Shown here one piece after another: positions 29,289 to 41,255 of a DNA stretch of 64,000 bases. The notes under the pieces were generated by a model. The model was not told the origin of the DNA. It saw nothing but the letters and a program-made list of their open reading frames with translations, and ran no database searches. The translations under genes were made by a program, and so were the position numbers. Origin of the DNA: Ciona savignyi (Eukaryota; Chordata; Ascidiacea; Phlebobranchia; Cionidae). Position 1 is the stretch's first letter; the number at the start of each line of letters is the position of its first letter. Location of the stretch: assembly GCA_000149265.1 (NCBI GenBank), contig CH003412.1, positions 3,787,452 through 3,851,451 on the forward strand, in the 5' to 3' direction.

Positions 29289-31173
29289 CTAGAGAGTGTC
29301 AACCACGTGTTTAACCACCACTATTTGTAAACCACATGTTGTAGGCCATATACTCATGCTACAGGGTCCCTAACCACAATTTGTATTTTACACACTGAGT
29401 ATATGTAGTTTGTTTCTGCAAGCATAAACGCATGGGTCCCAGAGTTATCAAGCCAAACTTCTTTTCCATGTGTAGTTAAAAAAGAATAAACGTCTTAAAT
29501 TTACGAACATTTTCACCACAAATATTTTAAATTAAACCTTCTTTTCAAGCGCTGAAGTGAAATGATTGCCAAAACAGCCCGATTTAGTTTTTCATGTGTC
29601 AGGGAATTCCCCTAGGTTTAGTAGATAAGTTTCTGTTTTTACATATGTGGGTCATGTTATGTAACAATTCTTAAAGTTTTAATCTGATTTGTCGACTTCT
29701 TGTCTTATTTGTCAGTGCGATATGGCATGCCAGTCACAAACATAATTCAGGAACATATCGTCGTTTATAACGTAATTACCCTATGTAAATGTTTTCTTTC
29801 TTTTAATTGGCACAAAGTGTCTAATAGTCCAACATTTCGCCAAATCTGATCAAAATTAGAGCAGCCGTTCAAGCGCTATATGCCCCAAAAAGCTAATTTC
29901 TTGGGAAAAAAACCTTTTAGATTTTAACGTCTCAAGGGAATTCCCCTGAATTCATTACCCAAAATTTTGGTTTCTTCGTATCTAAACCATGTTCTCTTAC
30001 AAATGTCAAATTTTCATTGCGATTCCATTATTCTTTTTGGCAGATGTCGGGGCGACATGGCATGCTTGTCACAATCATGATTTGAGAACAAAATCTTATT
30101 TTTAGGGTATTTCTATAAGTACTTTTTTTTATTTCTTCTAAGTGTTAAATCAGTGACTAATGCACTTACATTCCAGAAAATCTGATTCAAATTGGAGCAG
30201 CCGTTCAAGCGCTATGCCCCAAAAAAGCCAATTCTTTAGGAAAAATACTGTTTTGAATTTTAACGTCTCAGGGGAATTCCCCTGAATTTATCACCCAAAA
30301 TTTTGGATTTTGCATATCTATACCATGTTGTCTAAAACATGTTAAATTTTTATTGCGATTTCATTAGTCTTTCTGGTAGATGTCGTGGCGATATGGCATG
30401 ACTGTCACAATCATAATTTGAGAACAAAATCTTATTTTTTAGGGTATTTCCCCAGGTAATTTTTTTATTTCTTTTAACTGTTAAATCAGTGCCTAATGCA
30501 CTTACATTCCAGAAAATCTGATTTAAAATGTAACATCCGTTCAAGCGCTATGCCCAAAAAAGTCAATTTTTTTAAAAAAAAATACCGTTTTGGTTTTTAA
30601 CGTCACAGGGGAATTCCCCTGGATTTATCACCCAACATTTTGGTTTCTGTATATCTAGACCATGTTGTCTAACAAATACCAAAGTTTGATTGCGATTCCA
30701 TTTTTCCTTCTGGTAGATGTCGGGGCGACATGGCGTGCTTGTCACTATCATGATTTGAGAACAAAATCTTATTGTTTAGGGTATTTCCCTAGGTAAATTT
30801 TTTATTTCTTCCAAGTGTTAAATCAGTGACTAATGCACTTACATTTCACCAAATCTGATTCAAATTGGAGTTGTCGTTCAAGCGCTATGCCCAAAAAAGC
30901 TAGTTTTTCAGAAAAAAATACCGTTTTGGTTTTTAACGTCCCAGGGGAATTCCCCTGGTTTTATCTCCCAAAATTTTGGTTTCTGCTCATCTAGACCATG
31001 TTGTCTAACAAATGGCAAAGTCTCATTGCGATTCCATTTTTCCTTCTGGTAGATGTCGGGGCGACATGCCATGCCTGTCAAGCGTTTGACGAAAAAAAAG
31101 AAAAAAAAAAAAAAAAGAAAAAAAAAACGGACAAAAACAATATGTGTCCCAATTTTTCAAATGGGACCCATAA
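29289..31173 (-). mobile_element. Tandem-repeat-core, Helitron-like element, copy E2
   Basis: Reverse-orientation copy of E1, 1,885 bp. On the plus strand it starts CTAGAGAGTGTCAACCACG and ends ATGGGACCCATAA. The core holds about five ~335-bp units seen as repeated (T)GTCACAATCATGATTTG and GGGGAATTCCCCTG blocks near 29735, 30068, 30403, 30745 and 31075. An A-rich tract occurs at about 31095-31130. No target duplication is seen. Confidence 0.8.
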
Positions 31174-31382
31174 CTAGTAAGCGACTTTGGTTTGTTAACT
31201 CATAGGAACATTCGTTTCTGCTCGTTCTTCTTTACTCTCTAACTGACTCCGGGCTGTCAAGTCAGTTAGTTGCATTTCAACTTCTGTATGACACATGTGC
31301 CTTTGTATAACACGTAGTTTTAAAAATATTAAAGTACTTGTGCTCCATGCCATTTATTTTCAGTTTCACTTAGTATACCAAC
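31174..31382. other. 209-bp spacer between E2 and E3
   Basis: Unique-looking sequence separating two elements in the same orientation. No feature was recognised. Confidence 0.4.
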
Positions 31383-32950
31383 TAGAGAGTGTCAACCACG
31401 TGTTTAACCACCACTATTTGTAAAACACATGTTGTATGCCATATATTCATGCTACTGCTACAGGGTCCCTAACCACATTTTGTATCTTATACAATGAGTA
31501 TGTAGTTTTTGTTTCTGCAAGCATAAACGCATGGGTCCCAAAGTTATCAAACCAAACTTCTTCTCCATTTGTAGGTAAAAAAAACAATCGTTTTAGATTT
31601 ACGAACATTTCACCACAAATGTTTTAAATTAAAGCTTCTTTTCAAGCGCTGTAGTGAAATGAAGCTAAATTCCTAAAACAGCCCGATTTAGTTTTTGATG
31701 GCTTCGGGGAATTTCCCATGGGCTTAGTACATAAGTTTCTGTTTTTACATATGTGGGTCATGTTATCTAACAATTCTTAAAGTTTTAATTCAATTTGACG
31801 AATCCTTGTTGAAGATGTCAGTGCAATGTTGCATGCTTGTCACAATCATGAGTCAGGAACATATCTTCGTTTTTAAGGGAGTTACCCTAAGTAAATGTTT
31901 TCTTTCTTTTAAATGACATAGGGTGGCTAACGATCCAGCATTCCACTAAATCTGATCAAAATTAGAGCAGCCGTTCAAACGCTATGGCCCGAAAAGCTAA
32001 TTTTTTAGAAAAATAACCGTTTTGGATTTTAACGTCTCAGGGGAATTCCCCTGGTTTTATCTCCCATAATTTTAGTTTCTGTTCATCTAGACCATGTTCT
32101 CTAACAAATGACCAAGTTTTGTTACTATTCTATTATTCCTTTGGTAGATGTCAGGGCGTTATGCCATCCATGCCTGTCACAATCATAATTTGAGAACAAA
32201 ATCTTTTTTTAGGGTATTTTCCTAGATATTTTTTTTTATTTTTTCTAATTGTTAAATTAGTAGGTAATGCACTTACATTCCACAAAATCTGAATCAGATT
32301 GAAGCAGCCGTTCAAGCGCCATGCCCAAAAAAGCTACTTTTTTTTAGAAAAAAATACCGTTTTGGTGTTTAACGCCCCCGGGGAATTCCCCTGGATTTAT
32401 CCCCCAAACTTTTGGTTTCTGTTCATCTAGACCATGTTGTGTAACAAATACCAAAGTTTAATTGCGATTTCATTTTTCCTTCCGGTAGATGTCGGGGCGA
32501 CATGGCGTGCTTGTCACAATTATGATTTGAAAACAAAATGTTATTTTTTAGGGTATTTCCCTAGGTAATTTTTTTATTTCTTCCAAGTGTTAAATCAGTT
32601 ACTAATGCACTTACATTTTACCAAATCTGATTTAAATTGGAGCTGCCGTTCAAGCGCTATGCCCAAAAAAGCTAGTTTTTTAGAAAAAAATATCGTTTTG
32701 GTGTTTAACGTTCCAGGGGAATTCCCCTGGTTTTATCTCCCAAAATTTTAGTTTCTGTTCATCTAGACCATGTTGTCTAACAAATGGCAAAGTCTCATTG
32801 CGATTCCATTTTTCCTTCTGGTAGATGTCGGGGCGACATGCCATGCCTGTCAAGCGTTTGACGAAAAAAAAGAAAAAAAAAAAAAAAAAAGGAAAAAAAA
32901 AAAACGGACAAAAACAATATGTGTCCCAATTTTTCAAATGGGACCCATAA
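31383..32950 (-). mobile_element. Tandem-repeat-core, Helitron-like element, copy E3
   Basis: Same ends as E1 and E2 (plus strand CTAGAGAGTGTCAACCACG ... GGGACCCATAA) but 1,568 bp because the core has about four units (near 31840, 32175, 32513, 32842). An A-rich tract lies at about 32863-32903. In element orientation its flanks read ...TTTAGTAA / TTGGTATAC, so the junction is A|T without target duplication. Confidence 0.8.
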
Positions 32951-33310
32951 TTACTAAATTGCGATTATTTGCACCAAAGCATTGAAGCTGTTTAAGTGCA
33001 TGATAGTGCTTCAATACTAGCCAACGATAACCGCATGCAAGCTGAAAGATATTTAAATTTCTTATATATAATTGACGGAAGAAGCATTGGGATGTAGCAT
33101 ATTTTACTGTACATATTGGATGATTACATAATGTTAAATCACTGCGAGTGTACGTACGCCTTTATATGAGTTTGCTTATGTACAATAATGTGTTAGCGCC
33201 TTTTTTTATAGACGGTATATTTTAGTTAATCAATAGTTATAATATTGGCTGCTTTGTTAATGCAAAACTGATTTTCAATGGCATAGCTTCAATAGACCGT
33301 TTTTGTTTTC
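32951..33310. other. 3' flank of the intermediate filament gene
   Basis: AT-rich and no coding exon was recognised. The 3' UTR of the minus-strand gene ends somewhere here, but I see no clear AATAAA on that strand. Confidence 0.35.
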
Positions 33311-36300
33311 TCATGGAGATTTTCTTCCACTTTTTTCTTGAGCCTAAAAGGAAAAAATATGTAAAAGTTATAAGATATTCTTGTTTTATCCCTGTTCATG
33401 GAAAAGCACCATCTTTATTTTACACTGTCCGGCAAACAGACCTACGGCAGGGTTTAATATAATGTAATGGGTTCAGGCGACGTGCGTAAATATGCTTCTC
33501 AAGAAAAATTGTTGGTTTTTTTACACATCATTTCAAATTGGCTATCTGCAAACATTGGACGTTCTTACCGAATGAGCAAACCGACCGTCCAATATAGAGA
33601 GTACGATGCAAACTTATGCCGACATTTAGTTAAATCGTCTGTTTTAAACCACAGCATGCTACTTACGCTTTTATACGCGTGCTCATACTCTTCGACAACT
33701 TTTCGCAGCGAGTATGTAGTCCCGCTCGTGTTTAAGCCAGGAGATACAGACTGAAGTCTGAACTCCTCCCCTTCCAGCAGTTTGTGATATGTGCTGATCT
33801 CGAAATCCAGGCCTATTCGAAAACGCGAAAAGGTAATGTATTAGATAAGCTGCGTTGAAAAAAATCGGTGATTTTTAACTATAAGCGATGACCTACCCAA
33901 TTTGACCGCCAGCAGGTCTTGGTATTCCCTGAGTCTCTCTGCCATCTCGGATTTGATTTTTTCCAACTGTGACTGTAGCTCGGCGATCTGGTCTTGGTAA
34001 CCATTGATATCGCGACTGAAACGCTCTTCCACGTCGGCGAGTTGTCTCTCAAGATAGTCTTTCTAAAAGTGCAGATAAAGCGTTAAAAATATAAAATAAA
34101 AATCATTGTTGAGAGTGCTTATTTGTGAAACTTACGTTTGAGCGGAGTGATTCAATTTGGGTTGTATGTGTTGCAACCCGGTTTCGCATCTCGCTCAGTT
34201 CTCCCTGGGCGTCTTTCAAACGATTGGCGTCTTGAGAAACCTTCGCGTTCAAGTCGTTCAACTGCAACACAAATATGATTAACATTTATTGCAATATAAC
34301 AGTATAAATACATTATAAAATAAGTTTAAACTCCGTAGTGTTGCATTTTGGCCGTAATATTATTTTATATGCATTCAACGGAGATTCGAACTTGTACCAA
34401 CCTTTCCGCTGTACCATTCTTCTGATTCTTCTCTGTTCTTTTTGGCAGCGAGATCGTACTGTGCTCGGATGTCCCGAAGGAGGTCAGACAGATCTGGACC
34501 GTGAGTATCAACTTGGACTCTCACATGGTCGGTAACCAGTTGAGATTTGAGTTCGTTTACGATCTGAACAAACAAATATTACAATTAAGCTAGGTAAACC
34601 GATAGTAAGGCTATGTGGGGTTTAACACTTTTAACTAATTAACCGACCAACCAGTGTGAATTATTAAACAAGATGGCCATTTTCACGCCCTTTACATTTA
34701 TACGAATTGTTAATTTTGTTACGATATTAGTTGTGTACCTCAGCATGGGCAAGGTTTTCGAAGTCTAGTTCCTCCCGAAGAGACATCAGCTTCCTCTCAA
34801 GGTCCACGCGAGTGATTGTGCATTCGTCAACGTTTCCTCTCAAGTTGTTCAGTTCCCTTTCCAACTCCTCACGCTCGCTTACTGCCGTGTCATGTCTGTT
34901 TCGAAAGGGTTATTTTGTTATATACATAATATATATTAAAAATGGTCTTAATGACGAGCTCATCGCCTAGTCGACACTTACTCCGTTAAAGTAAAATGGC
35001 AGAGCTTGCACATTAGTGTTAAAATATTTATATAATATTTATATATATTGGGTGATTTTTATTTTTGCAATATTAAATTAAATTGTTCGTTATATTAAAA
35101 TATATATATATATACAAGAAATACAGAAGCTTAACTTTTGAATACAGTATTATATGATAAGAATATCTCCGCGTATTTAGCCGGCGGAAGTCACCAGCAG
35201 CATTTTTATCGAAATTTCCAAATATGGACATAGGTGCGGCAAAGTGCGAGCACAGACGAAGTTCTATTAAACCTGTTCAACCTTCATACGCCCCAGGCCA
35301 GGTCTGCTTAAAATAAATCAGCTTCGAAGGCGAAGCTTAAATTACAAGTAAACCATACGTCATGAAATATACGCGCAGGAATTTAATTTTGTGCATACGC
35401 CTGAAGCTACAAGTTGCCACCACCATAAAACGATACATCACTCTTTTTACCTCGTTTGGCACCTTAAATTTACTGTAATTCCCTTATAAATTTAACGAAT
35501 GGTGCAATACTAATAGCATGATAATTACAAGCAGTTAAGAGGCTATTGGACATTTTTGACATTTCACAAAGCGATCAATCAAAGAAAACCAAAGTATAAC
35601 TTAACAAATAAAAACCAAACTCACTCTCGTCTGAGGTCCGAGACGTCCTGTCTCATGTGATCCAATTCGGCGTCGATGAGCGCCTTGTCAGTGTTTAACG
35701 AATCGATGATGGATTTTAACCTGCGAACTTCGCTGGCGTAGAGCTCACCGAGCTTCGATTCATATTTAACAGATAATTGACGCAGTTGAGCTTCCAATAG
35801 TTTGTTCTGTTGCTCCAAGAAGCGAACTCGCTCAATGTACGAAGCGAATCGATTGTTCAATCCCTGAAAATTAATATTTAAAATATATAGACGTAAGACA
35901 TATTACAATACACCGGAATAAATGGAAAAATGAATTGCAAAATAATAGATTTTATGCGTACATAGATAAAGCGTTACAATAATGGATCTCGTAAAATTCA
36001 AATACCTTCAGTTCCTCCTTTTCTCCTGATCTCATGTTTCTGAACTGGACTCCCTGCTCGCCTCCAAGATCTTGCAAATCCTTGTCACTTACATAAACCG
36101 ATCCAACTCCACTGCTGTAAGCGCCATCGAAGCCCGCGTTGTACATTCCATAAGACATCTGTAATTACGTGTGAGTAATTACTTGCCTTTCGTGACGGTA
36201 TATAGAGTGAAAAATGCAATATGTACGTTTCAAAGCTTTACGTTTATAGTCAATAATATGGGTTAAATACGCAAACACGGATGTTACCTTCTATTGGTAT

Positions 36301-36529
36301 TTTGGTAAAAAGAATAGCTCAGACACATATGACATTAACCTATTTTCTTAATAACCATAATTTCCGCCCTTTAAAAAAGCCGGTCATCAAATATAAGGTC
36401 ACGAATATGACAACTTACCCTTCCTTGTTGCTGAGGAGTTCCTGTATTGCTGCCTGAAGTATTGGAGGTGCGTGTGGTTGTAACGACCCTATATGAGGAC
36501 GACTGACCGCTTTGCGATGGAGACTGCAT
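33311..36529 (-). CDS. Cytoplasmic intermediate filament protein
   Basis: Structural protein forming 10-nm filaments. Nine exons, 5' to 3': 36529-36419, 36158-36006, 35863-35625, 34895-34739, 34563-34402, 34261-34136, 34062-33897, 33812-33667, 33343-33311; they join to 1,293 nt, 430 residues, with all phases agreeing. Layout: Ser/Thr-rich head (1-77); coil 1A with the helix-initiation motif LNNRFASYIERVRFLEQQNK; rod to about 391; helix-termination motif YHKLLEGEEFRL (380-391); short tail ending SGRKSP. The rod of about 313 residues lacks the 42-residue lamin-type insert, as in chordate cytoplasmic filaments. Initiation motif features are shared between vertebrate type II and type III proteins, so I do not assign a subtype. 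Exon 2 also opens with an in-frame ATG. The tiny last exon is the least certain. Confidence 0.9.
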
Positions 36530-37705
36530 GTCCGTAGGAAAAAGTAACCGAAGTCGTAAAAAATTAAAAGCTACCTAGGGGCGGTTCCGCTGGTTTTCTA
36601 AAGTTGTAAAATGCGTGTACTGATATTGCAATTCGTAAAAGTACAAAAATTACACGTTTATATTGATGATCAAGTTATCCGTAAAATACAAAAGCTCTAT
36701 ATCACAAGGAAATGTATCAAAATATAATAATGCGCAGCAGTCTTATTCTGAGGTACCTTTTAAAGCAGACTAACATATTTACTGTTGTAAAATATCTACA
36801 TTTAAAATATCTCTTTGCTTCAAGGTTTATATAACTGGTACAAAGAAAAAAAGGTACGGGCTCTAAATGCCAATACTTTACGTCAAATGCCCGCGGATAC
36901 GATATAGAGTTTTATAGGATCTCAAATGATTTAAAGCGTATTACGTGTCAAGTTGACGTACTTTGAACATAATTTCTTATGCCGGAGGCTACAGTGCAAT
37001 CAATATGAGCTGTTATGCTCAGCTTTAATGTCTCCACCTTGGTTGACATGCAAAACAAAAATGTAATAGGCTTACCTGGCTAAGGATTATTGTTTGATAT
37101 TTAAAAGAAAATCTGCGGTTTATGAACTTGTTTTCGGCCTCACAAATGACCTAAGGTGGCGAGACAAAGAACACATAGTAGGAAAAGTGTGTAATTTACG
37201 TAATTTACGTACTGAAATATATTTCAAAAGTAGTAGAAACACAGCATTTTTCTAGAAATCGAAAGAACTTTGGTCCGTCTGTTTTAGGAATGACGTTTAT
37301 TTGTTTTTACGTAATCTTAAGAACAAACGGTTCAAACTTTTACGCAAGCGTCCACCAAATACGACTCCTTTAAGCATTTGTTGATGCTGTCTTTTGGTCT
37401 TGGGAATGTTGGGTTACGTTAGAGTTGAACAGATGTATTTGCCATCTTTACCGTTACCACTCTCTGTGCGGTGGTAACCTACGGCAAGACACTTAACTTA
37501 GCTGACGTTGATCAAAAACTTAAGTTATGACTATAACACAATTGATAGATCCGTCAAAACGATAGTACACACGAGGTAACTAACGCATACCTGTGAAATA
37601 ACAATTTCTCAGTTGTTGCTGAAGGATGTGACGTATTAACAATGCAATTTTGAGTTATGTTCTAGCTTTTCAGAATTACGTGATTATAAGTTGTGGGGGT
37701 TAGAG
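36530..37705. other. Upstream region of the intermediate filament gene
   Basis: About 1.2 kb with no coding exon and no recognised repeat. The promoter is expected here, but no convincing TATA box was identified. Confidence 0.35.
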
Positions 37706-37975
37706 CAGGATAGGAAAGGATACGATATTCATGTTTATTACCATGCATGGGAATACCGAGGGGGTTAACACACGGGCAATCGTCAGATCACCTCGCGCCC
37801 ACCGTTGGGTTACCGGCCCTATTGCATAATTGAGACATCCCTTCAATTTGGTAGAACCCATTAATTTGCTGGGTTTGGGCAATGTCCGTTAAATGCCTTT
37901 CCTAAGGACACAACTGACTAGCTAACGACCGGTTTCCGGCTGAAATCGCCGTACTAAATCACCAAACTAACCCGT
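37706..37975 (-). mobile_element. tRNA-derived SINE, diverged copy
   Basis: Body and tail match the copy at 806-1115 (GGCAATCGTCAGATCACC block at about 37770) with more substitutions. The head abuts the repeat at 37975-38190. Confidence 0.72.
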
Positions 37976-38190
37976 CTGACATGGTAATGGCATTATGCTC
38001 TAAATTTGGCATTATTACAATCAAGTTGGTTCCATTTGGTCAAGGCAACATTCGTTATTTGCCCAGGGACATAGACGCCAAAGTAGAAGTCGGTTGGCAT
38101 CTTAAAAAATAGGAACGCGACCTAAAACCATTGAATTGTAGCCAAAGTAGCTTTATAGCGCCACCTATAAAAATCTAATATTTGTTTTAA
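37975..38190. repeat. Dispersed ~170-bp repeat next to a SINE head, copy 1
   Basis: The block from GGCATTATTACAATCAAGTT to TAGCTTTATAGCGCCACC recurs at 41620-41815 in the last ATP-citrate lyase intron. At both places it directly follows a SINE-head-like CCAAACTAAC/CCAGACTAAC stretch. No coding content. Confidence 0.65.
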
Positions 38191-38235
38191 TAAACGAAAA
38201 AACAACTTCTTTAAAAGGTCAATGTTTTAAAGCTA

Positions 38236-38546
38236 TGATAGGATATAGAATAGTAGGATAGAATATACATGTTTATCCCTGTGAATGGGAAAACCAAGGG
38301 GGTTAACACACGGGCAATCGTCAGATCACCTCGCGCCCATCGTCGGGTTATCAGAGCTATTTCAGTGTGTTGTGTATGATAGACACGTTCCTTCAATTTG
38401 GTAGAACCCATTAAACCGCTGGGTTCAGGCAATGTCCGTTAAGTGCCTTGCCCAAGGACACAAATGACTAGCAAGCGATCAGTTTCGCATCTGCAACCTT
38501 TCGGTTAAAAGGCGTCGCACTTAACCGCCAGACTAACCGGTCGGAC
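38236..38546 (-). mobile_element. tRNA-derived SINE, full-length copy
   Basis: Same structure and orientation as the copy about 530 bp upstream; the tail (GGATAGAATA type) lies at about 38240-38268 and the tRNA-like head ends at about 38546. Confidence 0.78.
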
Positions 38547-39065
38547 AAATAAAGTGCTTGCCGTTTTATATATACATAGAAGCATAACTTTTGTTGCAAA
38601 TTCAAACGATTTTGTGGAAACTAATATACCTTTCTTAAAGGGTTTAAAAATATATTTCTCTACTGTCCCCGATATTTGGGAGAGTATTTATATTTGATTG
38701 TTACGTCTAACATTTTCGCTATAGCGACAATCAACCTATACCACATCTACGTGTCGGCGATTTCTACTTCGTATCAAAATACGGGAAATTCATATTTGCA
38801 TGTTCATAGGTATGCTATGCTTTACCACTTTTATGACGGAAATGTATTGCTTCTGTAATATATTATAAGTTTATTACTACGTAAAGAGACCTCACATAAC
38901 TGTAGCTTTCATTTTTCATGAGTTTGGCATAAATCATTTTAAAATGCATGCTATAGTCAGTGAGCTTATATTGAATTTACTTTAAAAAAATAGTAATTAA
39001 GCATAGCAGACAATTTGAGAGCTACCTCGAAAATTGATTAATTAAGTGTTAACATTTCACAACAG
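38547..39065. other. Upstream region of DAD1
   Basis: AT-rich sequence with no coding exon recognised. It ends in TTTCACAACAG at 39065, a good 3' splice site 16 bases before the DAD1 start codon. Confidence 0.4.
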
Positions 39066-39081
39066 ATCCGAACATTGAATA

Positions 39082-40204
39082 ATGGCTTCAGAAAACATCT
39101 TCTCTGTAGCAACCAAGTTCGTTGGTGATTACATGACCAAGACTCCACAAAAATTAAAGGTATTTGTTTAAATATTGGTAAAAATTAGGGGTGCCTCTAA
39201 ATACTACAGGAGCGCTTGGATCACTTAGATTGCTATGGAAAGTAATTTTAACCCTGTTCCAAACACATCAACCCCAGAACTAACTTAAACCCCAACCCTA
39301 ACATTAATTGCATGGCTTTTGTAATTACGAAGTATAGTAAACGCTCCCAAGCGATCCATGCGGTCCAAGCGGTCCTGTAGTATTTAGAGTTACCGAAAAT
39401 TAAAAGGTGAAAAGTAGGGAAACTGTACACTAAAATTAAGATTAAGGAGTTAATTTCAATGATAGGGCCGGGGTTAAGGTTTGAAGCAGGGTTAAAATAG
39501 GTTTTGTATAGTTTCAGTAAGTATTTTCCTCTTTCTCTCCTTTTAGTGTTGTCCTAACAACTGTAAAAAAATAACTGATTTATTGACAGATACCTTTTTC
39601 AGGTGATTGATTCCTACCTTACCTATATTTTGATCACCGGTGTAATGCAATTTCTTTACTGTGCATTGGTCGGCACATTCCCTTTCAATTCCTTCTTGTC
39701 TGGGTTCATTTCATGTGTGGCTTCGTTTGTACTAGCTGGTAAGAAGTTAATTTGATTCTTTGTATTATAATAGAAAAAGCTTTAATAAGATAAAAGGGAA
39801 AAATGCCTCTTGTACTCTTGGCTTTTTAAATTTGTGGCTCATGAATATATGTTTGGGTGGTCTAAAATTCTGCATAACAACATAAAATGTAATTCAAACA
39901 TTATTACCGTACCAACATATGTTTATTTTTAATGCTGACAAAATAAAAAATTAGACCAATATGCACATTCTATCCACTATCCCTTCCACCTTTTTTGTAT
40001 GGTTATACATGTGATAAGATTGTACCTAAGACATTAATTTTTTTATTTGATTATTTTAATTCATATTTCACAGTAAACCTCCGACTACAAGTCAACCCCG
40101 AAAACTCCAAAGATTTCAAATCCATCGCACCAGAACGAGCGTTTGCTGATTTCCTCTTCGCTCATGTGGTTTTACATCTTGTTGTGATCAACTTCATTGG
40201 CTAA
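39082..40204 (+). CDS. DAD1: DAD1, oligosaccharyltransferase subunit
   Basis: Small integral membrane subunit of the endoplasmic reticulum oligosaccharyltransferase, which transfers the preassembled glycan to Asn of nascent proteins; loss causes apoptosis in mammalian cells. Three exons, 39082-39159, 39603-39738 and 40074-40204, join to 345 nt, 114 residues, against 113 in vertebrates. Seen: N-terminal soluble helix, three hydrophobic segments, the conserved NPENSKDFK...PERAFADF loop and a C-terminus ending NFIG, as in the family. Intron 1 contains a MITE. A splice acceptor lies 16 bases before the ATG with no obvious upstream exon. Ciona genes are known to use spliced-leader trans-splicing, so this may be a trans-splice site (inference). 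Confidence 0.96.
39188..39393. mobile_element. MITE-like inverted-repeat element, copy 2 (DAD1 intron 1)
   Basis: About 205 bp with ends GTGCCTCTAAATACTACAGG and CGGTCCTGTAGTATTTAGAG, internally similar to the copy at 1-218. AAAATTA on both sides may be a target duplication, but the outer edges are unclear. Confidence 0.7.
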
Positions 40205-40342
40205 ATTCATTTTCACATTAAATCTCGGCGACAAGATTGTACAATTTTCTACTCGAAAAATTCCTGGGTTTTATGTCAATATATGGCCATACAATTGTGA
40301 AGCATCTGGTGCATTGTTCACTTGGTCAATCTACAACATTGC

Positions 40343-40348
40343 AATAAA
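40343..40348 (+). terminator. Polyadenylation signal of DAD1
   Basis: AATAAA (in GCAATAAATA) lies about 140 bases after the stop codon. Confidence 0.6.
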
Positions 40349-40645
40349 TATATATCTGTTAAATTCAATGTTCCATTTTAATTTGCTTTCTCATAAGAAT
40401 GGTTATGCTTAAGCTTTTTATCAGTCCAATCGAAAGAGTTTCATTTTTAATAGATTGTGAACATTGCCTGAATGGGAACCCAATGATAAATCGGTTTAAT
40501 CAAATCTGAAAGAAGGTATCAATCATACACAACAAACTTCCCAAATAACCAGACAATGGAAATCTTCAGATTTCCCATGTTATAACATTTCCTGACATAA
40601 TCGTGCTCTGCTGGCCCCAAACTAAAAATAACAGTAACCTGCTTG

Positions 40646-40651
40646 TTTATT
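40646..40651 (-). terminator. Possible polyadenylation signal of ATP-citrate lyase
   Basis: TTTATT on the plus strand gives AATAAA about 600 bases beyond the minus-strand stop at 41256. This and the DAD1 signal leave roughly 300 bases between the convergent transcripts. Other sites are possible. Confidence 0.35.
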
Positions 40652-41255
40652 TAAACACATCTATCATGCATTATACGTATTAACAACAAAAAATATTAAC
40701 ATATTCTGCCCAAACAAATATATAATAACCAGTTGTTACGGAACAAAACAATAGGTTTGCAAAATAATGAATACATTGTAACAAATAGAAATTTTTCATT
40801 AACGACTTGCGCCATTTGTAAGATTTCTATGGAACAGTTTAAAACTTGGGAACTTAAACAAAAATGTTGAAATCTGTACACTGCTTATTTGAATTAAAAA
40901 TAATGGACATTGAAAACACTGAGTACCATGTTAACATTAATGTTTCCATCTAAACAGTATCCTCACATAGACAACATAACAAGTGCAAAATGCCATTGTA
41001 TGAATCTACAACAGCGGACATGTAGAAGTGTCTTCACCAGCATTTTCACAAGAAATAAAAATTAACAAGTGCTACTTACAATTGCATGCAGACCAAATTA
41101 ATACCAACAACAGCATACCTACAACGATATAAAGATATAAATCACACAGAAAACTGGAGTAATAGATAAAGCTCATGTTGGCACAGGGGATAGTATGGAA
41201 GCAACTAAAAGTGATGTTCATTCTACAAGAAAATTAAAGCTCCATTGTTAAAATA

